Below, piece after piece: positions 1-13,300 of a stretch of DNA of 64,000 bases. How positions within the stretch are numbered: position 1 is the first letter of the stretch; every line of letters begins with the position of its first letter. The DNA is from Pomacea canaliculata (taxonomy: Eukaryota > Mollusca > Gastropoda > Architaenioglossa > Ampullariidae): the NCBI RefSeq assembly GCF_003073045.1, contig NC_037593.1:5385525-5449524 (forward strand). The letters run 5' to 3'. Made by a program: the position numbers and the translations under genes. The notes beneath the pieces are model-generated. The model was not told the DNA's origin. It worked only from the letters and a program-made list of their open reading frames with translations, and did not search any database.

Positions 1-1308
1 GCCAGACATTGTGAAAAGTTGCAGACCCATTTCCAACGGGTTTAAATGTTTTTTGCCGCACCGATCACCCCACCATCCGTTAGGACTAAAACAATTTGGC
101 AACCAAGCAGAATGGGTGCTGGAAGCAAGAGAGTTAATAAATTATCTGAACTGTGGGTCTTCCTTTCCACCAGTGGTGACCGGCTTTAGGTAAAAAGATC
201 ATTCATTAAAGTTTGGTCTTCATTAGCTTTGTATGTTGCGGGAATGTCTGTTGTTGCTGCCTGGTGTGCTGGGCAGCTGAGATCATTGCTAGCTGTTCGC
301 ATGCAATGGTGAAATTAACTGAAATGGGAGCACTGTGAAAATACCTGAATTACCTGCCTTGATGTTTCACTTACTGCATTAACTCATTTCTGCTGGCTCC
401 TGTGTGTCCGCAGGCTTCCTCATATTCTGAACAAAGCCTAGCCTTGAAATCAATTTTTATTTTAAACCTGGTTTTGATAGCAATCCTGTCATAGTCATAA
501 TCTGTACATTGCTTGGTTTTGGTCTTGCTGTAAGAATGAAATGCTGCATTATAGGTGGACTGTTTTTGATTTTGTACAATCATTTCAAATTTGATAACAT
601 GAAACTACTTTCCAAAAATACTTTAGTGCATGCATTATGAATAGTTGCACATACAGGTGTGACTGAGAAAACTAGGGTGGGTAGAAGAGGTGTGGAGGAA
701 AGATTTATTATTAGTACATTCATCATTTGATTGCACTCACTGGTTTACTTTTACTACCTGTGCTGTGTGGAACCAGTACATTTTCTTTTTAATCAGTTAT
801 ATGGAGTTAGTTGAGTTTGCCTTTGGTGTATTGGTTTCCTTTCATTTCACTAGCCTGTTACAGTAAATTTTTACTGACATAACAGGGTAAGTAGCACCGT
901 TAAGAAGGCTACCCACCTGTACTGGAAAACACTATTCAGTGCCTTCACAACTTTTAATGGCATCCTGTTCTTATTCCTTTTTTTGTGTGAAAACTCTCAT
1001 TACTAAAAACATTCTGAAGTACATTTAGTCTGTAACATTTTCTTTAGGGATTTAAATTTATGACTTGATTCTCATGATGGTAAAGTGGTATGACAGATGA
1101 GGCATGGAAATTCAACTAGTATAGTCATCAGATGAGTTTTGTCGAAGAAGCAGAATGATCATCTTACCGTAGCAACTGTTGTTAAAAGCTGGCCTTTCCT
1201 TGTGCTGCAAAAAGTTATAGCATAGTTTATTAGAACATTCTAATCAGGATTCTAGCATTGTTGCTTCACTGACTAAGATTTTTTTTTTTATCATAACTGC
1301 TGTTGCAG
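1..1308 (+). other. Intronic sequence upstream of the first visible SRRM2-like exon
   Basis: No exon of the cwf21 domain or other recognisable coding segment is seen. A 60-codon open frame near the left edge (11-193) has no family resemblance and no clear splice sites in register. The stretch is AT-rich and is read as the intron ending at the acceptor at 1307-1308. Confidence 0.5.
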
Positions 1309-4300
1309 ATATTCAGCAGAGGAGATCACACAAAAAGTGTCAATGTTCCGAAAGATGCTGATGGACAAGGAAGGTGTGACAGAATCCTCAATGGAGAAGG
1401 ATGAACACGGAAGGCCACTGTAAGTTGCAGCATGGATGTTCCTTTGTGTCTCTTCACCCTCCAGAAGATGTGCATGTGTTACATTTTTGTAGTAAATGTA
1501 TAAACTATATTAAGTGACTCTCCCTCTTCCTTCGAAAAGCTCCCTTAGAAGAAGCCTTGATTAGTTGTGTGTGTATCTTTTCAAAGAACAACGTGAACAC
1601 TCGGCAACAATTTCTGAAAATAGAGTATACAGTATCACATAAACATATTCTGTTGGTATTTTATGATTAAGAGGCACAAGAAATGTTTTTCTCTTAATCA
1701 CACCTGGATTTGTTGAGAAAACAGGAAGTGATAAATGGGTAGTATTTCTAAAAATAGCATCTGCACGAGCTGAGATGCAATCCACTGTAAAAGAAAGACA
1801 TACCAGGACACATTGTGATATTGCTTAATGTTCTCTTTGACACTATAAAATAAAAATGCAATGCTGGAAACTAACCATCTATCAAATAAAAAATTTATCT
1901 CAGACAAATGCACATTTGAAATGTTCATATTTTGTTAACAATAATACACATGGAAAAATGAACTCAAATGTTCCCACTTAGTAACAGAGAATCAATAGTG
2001 ATACAACATAGACCACAATGACTGTGATTGTTGCCCATTAAATTTTGAACTGGAGAACTGTCAAGTGAATTTGGTTGGATGTTTTAAATTTTTTTAACTT
2101 CAGTTAAAGCTTTTAAATAAAGTTTGAATCTGTAGGAATGTATTCCAAAATCATTTTCTGGGCAAAAAAAAAAAAAGGAAAAAAATTGCTTCTTAAACTC
2201 AACCTGAGTGATATTTCTTCATGTGACTCGAAGGCATGACAAGATTTGCTGAACTGAATTACACTCTCTGTTACAAATGCTACTTAGGTGCAGCAAATCT
2301 CTCCATTATATGAGAGTAATTTTCTTCTACTTTTCTAGAGGCAGGTGAGAATGCCAATATTTGAAGGCATATATCTTGAAAATTAAGCATAATTATGTAC
2401 TCATAATTTGGGAATTATTATTTTAAAACGAACTTAACCCTGTCATGAAGAAAAAATGTTGCACTTGTCCTTTAAGCATAGTTCATTTATTTTATTTAAA
2501 ATATAGTTGTAAGTTGAACCCAAAAGAGCATTGTTTCAGTGTATTGATAAATACTAAGTTTATAAGAATTACTGACAAGCCTCAAATTACCTTTAGTACC
2601 CAAAACTCCCTTTCTATTACTGCTAATGATCTGTGTCATTTGGCGCTATCTTGCCATAGAACCTAAATACTGTGCTGCAGGTGGACTGTTTTTCTGTTTC
2701 ATTTCATAAATCTTATTTCATTTATGCAAAATTTTTTAATGTACTCTGCATTTATGAAAGGTTATAGGTTTACCAGTTTTAGGCACTTTCTCATTTAAAA
2801 TCATGCATACATATGGCATTCTTAAAATTCAAAGCACATTCATTTGTATCTGATCACACAAGTTTATTGAAATTAGTTGTACCTTGGTTGGGAACATTTG
2901 ATCTTTGATGTTTATTTTCTCCCTTCTGTCAGATGTTACCAATCACTCAGAATGAAAAAAAAAAATTAGCCTGGTGCCTTTAATACAGGTATGGAGGTGG
3001 ACAGTATCATGAGACAATGCCTATGACCGACAGGCAAGATAGAGGGTTTGCAGAAGTTTGTGAGTTTTAGATATCACTACAGCAGTTTTTATTGCCCCTT
3101 TTACTCCCAACTTGGTGCCCCACTGCCAATCAAGAGTTGTCAGCCTGACAACCTATGGCAGAGACATAAAGACACAAATGTTCAACCATTTTGTATCCCC
3201 GATGCCAGGCATAAACTTGACTGTAATGAGGTGATAGATAAAAACTTGACAATAACATTACAGCTAGAAGAGCCTGACAAAGCCGGGTACCCCTTCTAGT
3301 TCTGCCTCATGTCTGTTCTGGTTTGACTAATGTTATTTTCCCCAGCACAAAGCCTGCAGACAGTGAAAATAGCAGGGAAGAGGAGAGAGAGAGGAGTTGT
3401 TTGTAAGAATTGCACAACCATGTTACATTGAATAGAATGCAGTCATTATCATTTATTTTCTATATTTGTTGCATAATTTCTTGTTTTTTGCCTTCTCCCT
3501 CTTTCAAGACAATCACTCTTTCTTTACAGTGTTTGCCCACAGTTTTATTGCGTGGTTTTTTTCAGGTCTGGCATCAACCTGGTTATTGTGAAGATTATTA
3601 ATTGCCTTAATTTATTTAAATACCTTCAGTAACAGTCATTACATTCATTCAGTGGGGGCAAGGTCATTAAAGAAATTAAGAGGTATTAATGGAAGCATCA
3701 GCCATCTTTACAAGAAGTGTTCTTTGCCTACCCATTCTCCTCTTGACCTGTGCTTAGGCTCTCACTTTTCTTGAGAGGGAATTTACTTATCCTTGATTCA
3801 TTGAAACCTTAAATTGACTCCTTGGAAATGCTTAGAGAAGTATCTGCTTATTACTAGTCAGAAGTTCAACAATTCTCCATAGTGTGAAAAAGCTCACATC
3901 TTCATTGACCCAAGCACAGACAACATTTTAGGTATGGGGTCTTTCTGTTGCTGGTGTTAATGAACAGTAGATTTCAAGAACCTGAAGACTCTTTCTGTGT
4001 TGACACTTCAGCATAATGCATTTTCATTTTACCTCTAAAGCCATATTCACTGACCTGTGGCTTGCCTGGCTATCAAAATATTGATTCAGGTTTTGTTAGC
4101 CTTGGTGGTCCTTGAGGCAGAGAGCAGGAACATGTGACTAGAAACAGGAAAAAAAACCCATTCCTTGACAGTGGCTATGAGGAGGTCTTGCTGCTGATGT
4201 TGGAAGTTCTTGCTTCCCCCCACCCTCCCCACCCTGGGATGGTGAACTCTTACGAATAGAAGTAGAGTCATTCAGGATGCAGAGAGCAAGTCTGGAAATT

Positions 4301-7300
4301 CTGTCCTCTTGCCCTTGGGGTAGTGTCTGTCAGAAACTTAATTTCCACCGCAAATATTTGTCCAGATCAAGAAACCTAGTTATGTGTGTGACCAAAATGG
4401 GCAAATTCACTTAACCTTACCCTCTATCAAGGCAATCAGAACAAAATAAAAGCCACTGTCCAGTAATGTTGGTAAAGGATGCAGTTGGAGCTGTTGCAAG
4501 CGAGACAGAACTAAATCGGTGAGGGTGCCAGTGGTTGAGAGATATAAACAACACTTAAGACATAAGAGTGTAAACTTTGTTTTGTGTGAGAAAAGAACTG
4601 CAGGCAGTGGCCCTGATTCAATCAGATGTTGTGTTGTGTCCAGTCACAAGAAGGCAAGTCCTGCATGGAATGTTAAAGTGGCAGTGACGATAGGATATTG
4701 GCGTTCTCCAAAATTGAGATATGGATCATTTTGTAGCTTCCGCTCCACATGCTGCCTATCCAACTGGACATTACCAGTCATGCTTGTAGTAATTATACTA
4801 AAAAGTACTTAAAAGAATCCGTGTAAGCTTTTGTTTTTTTAAAGTTCAGATGTTAAATTACAAATGACTAGCGAAATAGATGAAATATGCCCACTGAAGT
4901 TTTTTATTTTCTGACTGAAGTTATGCACACATCATCAGAATCACTCAGTATCATCTCAAATCCATCATCAAACTCAAAGCTATCAGATATTAAAACCCTG
5001 TTCTTGAGTTTTTTCCTGATTAGTTATTTTATTACGCCTGAGACTTTCTTAAGCCACTTTTATGAGCATTTCCCTTTCTTCTTAAAAAGAGATTGGCCTA
5101 TTATTTCATGGGATTCATTGTGCAGGAAGTAGCTTGTCAGAGCGAGCTAATGCGCAACTAACATGTTAGCTTAAAACTCTAGTCTGCCTTTCTTTGCCAT
5201 TGCCATGTTCAGGGAAAGTGTGATTGGGTTCAATCGATTTTATTTTAATCTGAATGCTTGCCAGAGTTTTTGCATGTGAAGTAGAATCAGAAAGCCATTG
5301 GCATTAGGTTTATAAAACCTGCCAGTTAAAGACTAATCCTTAAGAAAATTAGAGACACAGGTAATTGGTTCTTTATAGAACTGACCTTGGAAGTAGCCTT
5401 TATTCCTGACTCTAGTTTTCACCTTGTAATTCAGTGATAAACAGTAAGTTTGTCACTCACTTCTAGGTTCGATTATGGCAGGACTTTATATAAAACCATT
5501 TTTGATAGATGATTTGGGTTTTTTTAAAAAGTGACAGTAGAGTGCATTTTAAACATAATTTGGAACATCAATTACAAAAAAACGTTCTGTTCACATTATT
5601 GACACAGTTTTTTGGTTCAAATAGCTTTTATTTATGCGTACATCCTTTGAGACTTGACAACATTGTTGGACTGTTGCTGTCCACCTTCTCTACACTTGAG
5701 CCTAATAATAGTATTCTCGTGATCCAGTAGCTGATGTAGAAATGCAGTCAAAAGGCAAAACAGATTTGAAAACTTTAGTATGGTGAACAATTGTATTCAA
5801 GTGGTTTGCTCTTTCAAGTTGCTGGTCATCTTCAACAACACTTGTCTTCTAGATTGTTGCTAGGAGTTATCAACAGTTCCGTTTCTTTCTGGCTGGTGAA
5901 CTTGTTGAGTTTGAAGTAATTTGACATAGTTTGAACTGCTAAACTGTGCAATAGTGTTTATTTTTTTTTTTTAAGTGCCATAGGTATAACTAAGTGTTCA
6001 GCTATTTACAGTTCATGTCACCAAATAGGACTTTTTATATCCCTACATGCTTAAGTAAATTGTAAATAGTTAATACAAACTTCACTGTGAGATTGGGCAA
6101 TTTATCCTATCCCCCTTCTATCCCCCACCTCTATTTATTCATTGGGAGAATTGTATTGAACCTGTCGCTGGCGTTGGCATGTCGTGTGAATGAGTCCAAG
6201 AAATAGTGAGAAGCTGGTCCCAGGAGAAATTTGTGTGTAATTGATGGTTTCGTTGCGCGTCTGTATGCCACAGACATCATACAACCACCATGAATGATTG
6301 AGTATTGGAAAACTCAAGGGGTGCTGGACAATACACTCATGTTGTTTGGCCACTAATTTTTGATTTCCATACTGTTTGTGACATCTAGAACAGGAGGTAA
6401 AATATGGACTCTCCGAGAAAAGGTTCCGACTGTTGAACTGGAATAATCTTGATGGATGGCTCTTCTTTTGATGGCAGTTGTTGAGGTTAACTCCACAGGA
6501 AACCAAAGTGTTTTCTCCTTAAAAGTTCAAGTAGCTATCAGACAGCCTAAGAAAAAGAAAAGAAAACCTCAGTAAGAATTAATCGTAATCTCCCCACATG
6601 AAGCTTCCTTTATTGCCTACAATAGTCATGGGATTTAGTTTCTCATTTTGGCTTACACTCCCAAAGAGAGGGCCTACAGTTGCCTCTCTGGGATAAAATT
6701 TCAGATGTTACTTTGGCTTTCACACAAAGAGACCATATGGTTTTTTTAGTTGTTTTTTGTTTGTGGCCCATCTTAATCTCACTGACTAAACACTTTCATA
6801 GACTATGGCGGATAATGGGTTATTACCACCACCAAGTGCAGAGTATTAAAAGAAATGAAATGTGTGCATTGGTGTACTCCTCTGCATATATCTTGTAACT
6901 GCACATGCATCCACACACACACACTTTCTCTTGCTCTCTTTAATACACACACTGTATTGTCAGGAACACTGTCAATCATTCTAGGTATAATGTAATCAAG
7001 ATGTATTAATATTTTCTTGTACTGTATAGCATCAGACTATTTGTCCTGGATTTTAGTTCATTTTAGGCCTCAATAGTTGTTAAGTATATGTGCACACACA
7101 TACAGATAAAACACTTTCTTCCTATTGTAAAAGCATAAGTATTTGCACCAGTATAATAAAGCAAGCTGAAGCAATGCACTTTGAGAATAATTAATACGCA
7201 ATTTGTTTTCCTGTTTTCCCTCGTCTTGCAACTAAAAATCAACACTTTCCACTTGCAAACAAGAAAATTCATGAACTCATCAAGTCATATTCTCCTTCCT

Positions 7301-10300
7301 CTCTTAAAAGCACATCATTTAAACCTAATCTTAAATGCATGTCATTTATACCTAATCTTAAAAGAATGATTGCTATGTGCGGAGTTTTTTTTTTTTCCAC
7401 CCTGACCACTCCTACAGAGGGAGAGGAGGAAACCAGCAAGAGAAAATGGGCATGTGGTGGGTGTGGGGGGGTGTTGCTTCAAATTGCCCTCGCCCATCAA
7501 CTGTTACCTCAAAGAGGCGTTTCCTGTACCCTGTCTATTCCTAAATAATTGATGCTTCAGGGCAAGCTGTACATTTTTCAAGATTAAGGGGACCGAGTGC
7601 CAGGATGGCTGTGAAGTGGACTTAGAAGTCCTCCTCTGTGGTATCACCGTCATGGTTGTTTTTAGTGCCAGGGGCTGGAGCAGCTCATCATAGAATGACC
7701 ACCAGCATCTGTGGCTTTTTTTCCAAATGTTGTTCTCAGATCAAAGGTGCAAACTCATCCAGGGATCTTAGTCTTTGACTTCCCCCTTTTTTCATTTGAA
7801 AAGTTCTGGTTCATCCTGTTAATTTTTTCTTTGAACAGCTTGCATTTTACATGCATCATTTTCAACATTTTTTTTTTCTTTTGTAAATTTCCTTTAAACA
7901 TTATTTTCATGTTTTAATATATTGATATGTTTACCTATCTTATCATTAGTTTTGGTGAAATTTAATGGTGTTGTTTAACAGCCATTTCCTCTGAATCTTC
8001 AGTTGATTTCTTTTGTTGTTTTATAATCAGTTATTAAATAGATGGCACACATACTTGTATACAAAGTAAGAATTGTACTGATCACTGTACACATCCGATA
8101 AGTAGTTTTAAAAAAGCTTTGCAAAATTAGTTTAAACTTCTTGCTGACTTTGTTTTCTGTTTATTGTGAGTTATGTTGAATAATTTTTTGTAACTTGGAT
8201 CTGGAAAACTCTTTAAATCCATTTATAATGTGCTACTTATCATACGCCATATTGAGAGTACTTTGTCTACAGTGTGTGTAGATGCATGTGGATGGATCTG
8301 CATTTGAAACTCTTTGCAGCAATATTCAAGTGATGAGCAGTACTTTTGTATTTACCTTTGCTTTTTACATTTAAGGTCAAAAGCTGTGCAAACTATGTAA
8401 GTGTTTGGTGGGCACTTAATTAGCTTTTTTTTCACTGTCTTCAGATTGTTAGAGTAGGATGAGAACATCTAAAATTAATCCCAAGGGCAAACAATGCCAA
8501 ATACCTACATGCGCATACATTTTGATGCAAGTACTATTTAAGAAAATTAAAAAGTAAATTGTACCTGTCAGTCTTCCAATGATGATTGTGTATGAGTTGG
8601 TTTTGGGGGAAGTGAAAACAGCATAATACCCATAGACCTGTTGCCTTTATTGAACAGAAAGGGGCTTTGAAAGATTAACTAGATAGGTGAGAGCAAGGCG
8701 AAGTTAATTTCCGCAGCTAGGTCTGGTACCTAGTTCTCTCTTTACTCATCTTCCACACCTCATTATTAATTCATGCCTGCACTGGGCTGACGTCTGCCTG
8801 CACTGTATCATAAGACCAATGTTCTTTTCAGGGAACACATAGATTGAAGCAGTGAAGGATTTTTGTTGCTGTTGTTTACTTTCTTCCTGGTTTCATTTTG
8901 TGTGCAGATTTGCAGAGCATGTTGAAATATGTTTATTTGCCTGAAACTAATGTTTCTTAACAAAATATTTTTGACTATTGTTCTCCACAAAAAATGTGTT
9001 TCCACTGAAATGTATGTTGGGATGAAAGCTTCCTTAACTGCAATGCCATGAAGCTACTAGCAGAATTGCTTTATTTTCCTATTTTGTGTGGGGCATGCTG
9101 TGCTGTTGGTCATGACCTAGAAGCTTTGATTATCACTGATTATTTTTAAATAAAAATATAAAAGAGAAAATACAAATGGAAAAAGAGTATACACATTTGT
9201 GTACCTGTGTGCTCTAACTACAGAACTGGGCATCTATCTTCCATCTTTCTATTTGCTGTGCTTGGAGACTTCAAGAGCCATTTGCTTGCTTTTGCAAAAG
9301 AGATCTGTAGAAAGGAGTAATGTGGACAAGCAAGAAAATCCATTTATGTTTGACAGCATCAACATGATTATTTCATTTATAAGTTTATTATTAATATTTT
9401 CCAAGATAATCTCCTTATGTATGTATTAAGATCATCAACACCATGGATTAGCACAAAGTGGACACTAGTTCCAGAATGGAAAGAACTTCCCTTGAGTTTT
9501 TGTTTTATTGCTTTATGGCAAGATATTGTTGTTTACTTGTAAATATTTATGTGTGAACACATGCTATTCTTAGAAAAAGACTTCTAAGGTGAGAGGGTAC
9601 TGTCTGTTGGAATTTTAAGTGACAGAGGCTTTATTCCTCAGATTTCGTTATCTGTTTTTGAAGTTTGCTTATTTCTTCTTAGTTTTAGGGATGTACAGGG
9701 GAAAAAAAGATTCTTCATCTTTTTATCTCAGTGCCATTCATTGCCTTTTTTTTTTTTTTTTTTCGCCTGTGTGTCATGAAATCCGACTCATTTACTGATT
9801 CTCTCATTCTTTCCTGCTTGATGTAACATCCCTTCCATTCTTTTATGCTAGTAATTCTCCAGTCTGCTTCAACTGGAGAAGTGGCATAAATACAGGACAT
9901 TGCTGCTTCTGTCTGATTTATGTTTCTGAGGGTTGAGATGAACAGCAGTTTGACATTTGACAAAGGAGTACAGTACAAAATATTTTCTTTCAGAAGGCTG
10001 TTTTTCATAGTTGGTTCACATTGTATTGGACTCTTCTACTGGATTGAACAATCTTTGCCATTGTAAGTGTTCCGGTTTGCTGTGGATGAGTATGGCTTAT
10101 GTAGCTTTCACTTATAGTGCATGCAGTCAGTTTTCACTTTAAGTGATTCTTGTAAACAAAAATAACTGGATGCAAGGTGTTGTTCATTACCATATCAAAT
10201 TAATCATCTGGGGAGTGTCCTAATTAGCCATAGTGAGAGACTGGGCGCTCAGGCATTAATGCCAGTGATGCAGTATTGACATCCTGTCTGTCTGGTGAGG

Positions 10301-13300
10301 TGCTGATACTCTGGCTGAATCTGCCCTCTGAAAACTGGCATGATCCTAATAAGCTTACAGGCAGTGTAATGAAAAATGCAACTTTAATGGCTGTGTGTGT
10401 GTGTGTGTGCACATGTGTGTGCACGCACACAGGCACATACACATACACCATTAATTTATTGAGGCAGTGGCTGTTGCATTGTGAAACTGAGGGAGTAAAA
10501 ACAAGTATGTTGAATATTTTGGGTAAAAATTTGTGTTGCCATGAACCTAGTGATGCACATGTATTCTAGGTTCTGTTCAGCTAGTTTATAAAAAATCACA
10601 GCTCAGATGACACTGTCTAACAGAAATCAAAGATTAACGTGATTAATGGAGACAGATTTATTAGGCTAGTATTAGACTCAGATGCTGTCAGTCTACCCAT
10701 CATATTTTTTTTTCTTTTTTCTTGTTCAATCAAATGTCATTATAGTTGACATCCCACCTGTTACCCACCACCAACCTCACCTGCTATAGACCGCAGATAA
10801 ATTATCTGTACCCCAAGGCATTCCAACTGCACCTGAGACAACCCCTACCCCTTCCCCCAAAGATGCTTTACCCTTGCCCAGAACAGCAGCTCATCATGGA
10901 TGCACATGAAAAAGGCATTGATTTGACAGTCTCTGTGTGTGCGCGCCTTAGAAGGTGGCTTCTGGCATAAGTTTTTCTTCAGTGAGTCCCACAAGCGTGG
11001 CAGAGCTCTTACCATTCAGAGCACATCCTCCTCAGGAAGGGATGGTGGCGTCAGACTTTTTTTTTTCAAAAAAGAAAATCTTTGGTGTGTGGCTTACTGG
11101 CCGTCCAATAGTTTTAGGGTGCATGCGTCACGAAGAGGCCGAATCTCACCAGCCAATGAGAAGTGGTTAGGGCGGAGCTTGTAGATCAGTATTGGCATGT
11201 GAGGTAGTTGGTCCAGTCAGGCAGTAAAATGTGTGCTGCTAAGTAGAGGTACTAGCAGAAGGCAGTAGTTGTCCTGGATGCACAGGAAGTAGATTTTGTT
11301 GCTGTTCAGGTGACCTGAAGAATGCCCAGTATCCAGATACCAGTGCCATTTTTTCCAGATTGTGTGGGATAGACTTGTTGCACATTTGTGCTCAGAATAT
11401 TTGTATTTTTCCATAAATGTTTGAACTTTGAAAGTTTCTTTCTTTTTCTTTTTTTTTTTTTACCTCTGATGCATTGTGAGATGCACCTGACTTCAAGAAT
11501 TTTAAGTGCCCAAGTATTCTGGAGTTTTCCTAAGTGTTAAAGATCTTCACTCCCAAAACTTTTTGGTAATAAGGTTGTGCTGTGCTGGAGTCATGCATAC
11601 CAGAACCAAGTGAAGCATTTTGATGGAGGAATGCCTGTGGCATCGTTCCATGCAAAGAATGAACATTTTACATCAAGAAGAACAAAAATTATTTTGATTA
11701 TGGCTAATACCAAGGCACTTATTGGATGAGAGATTAAAATTTAAATGTTTATCGTGTCTTGAAGGAACATTTTATAGAACATGTGATGTCACTGCCGAGC
11801 TTAGTTCTTATTGGTGTATTTTACTAGCTCTTTTGGTTGAGTAACTTACAAAATAACAGTTGATAAAGCAGTACCGGTGGAAAAGCATCGTAGCTGTCTG
11901 TTGTTTTGAAGCAAATGTAAGAGGTATCCATCATGAGCAGCAAGTGTTTCTCACCCTCAGTATGTCAAGGGGCATTGATTTTGCAACAAGTGCAAGAGTT
12001 TGCGCACCTGAATGCTGCAGGTACCGACTGGCACACTTGCAGTATGGCTGGTGCTGGTGGCAACTCCAGACCTTATGCCCCTCACCAAAGATTTTCACCG
12101 TATCCAGGGCAGTATCACAGTCCTCACCCTGCTGCTTACCCACCCATCAGTTCCTGCTCCTGGTCACACCCCCACTCTGGCACTGGTGCCACCAGCACTA
12201 CCACCATCTTTGACTTTTTCTGGGAACAAGCTAATGCCAAAGTTGGTGTGTCTCTCGGAAACCTGTGTGGCTTTCATAACCTTGGCCATCATCATGTGAA
12301 GGAGGTGGATGTACATGAATCTAATCTGCCTAAGGCTGGGGTTCTCTTAGGCTGCTACAAAGTCTACCTGTACGCAAACGGTGCTTGTGTGTAATTCTGA
12401 ATGACAAATTACATAAAAGTTTTATAGCAGTCTTTTGCAAGACATGACAGATGTGAAAGAAATTGATATGGGGCAAATTCTTCCAATCTTGTCTCCTTCA
12501 TTTTCCTACCCTGTCACCATCTTTCTATTATGTAATGGCTCAAACATACCTCTTGCTAATGACAACTTTCATGTTAATGTGTCTTGTAATAATTTCTTTT
12601 GATGCTGGACTCAGTTCTACTAGTTTAAAGTGGTGTGCATCCTTGTTTATAAACCATGGCACGAGTAACATCTGTGTTGAATTATTTTCATCATATTTTT
12701 ATGAGATTTGTACATCTGCCGTGGGACCTATGTACTTATTTAAACTGTGATCACAGTTAAATGCACATGTCTTTGCCTTTATTTTGATTTCAAACAGTAA
12801 TTGATAACTAATTCATCTGGACACATAAAGAACATTGACATTTTTGTACCTTTATATGTCTTTGCAGAGCAAAAGAAACTCACCAGCTAGCAGAAGCCAA
12901 CCAAGAGAAAAACCAGCGGTTGCGTGAAGCCTTTGGTTTGAATGATTATGTGGATGGCAGTTCCTTTGACCCAAACCGTAAAGCCAAGGAAGAAGCAGCT
13001 AAAGCCACCGCCATGGCAACCAAGAAATACAGGTAGGTCACCACCCCTGAAATGTTTGCATTTGGTGTGATGGGGAACTTTTTTGTATTGTCAATTTATG
13101 AGGCTAATTTCCTATTTTGTTGGAGCAGTGATTGTGATTTAAGATGAAAGAGATTGGATTTGTTAAGAGCATAGCCCAGATCCTGTTCAGCACCATTTGA
13201 ATCAAAGCATTCTTTTTTAGATGTGTGCTTGTCTCATTCATGCAGCCTACACAGTATCTATCTGCCATCTTGATGTTTCTGCTAAGATTAAGCAAAAACC

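Larger units (their letters stand above)
1420..12867 (+). other. SRRM2: 11.4-kb intron of the SRRM2-like gene
   Basis: It begins with the consensus donor gtaagt at 1420 and ends at tttgcag before 12868. It is AT-rich and mostly featureless, with scattered poly-T/poly-A runs (for example 9751-9766). It holds one copy of a dispersed repeat (1842-2076), a TG/CA-rich microsatellite (10396-10450), a GC-richer segment with promoter-like motifs (11105-11178) and an unidentified open frame (11933-12394). I see no other convincing gene. Confidence 0.7.

Noticed and set aside
6135-6506. Open frame of 123 codons on the minus strand
   Set aside because: No domain, no splice context, no homology I recognise, and it lies in an AT-rich intron; probably chance.
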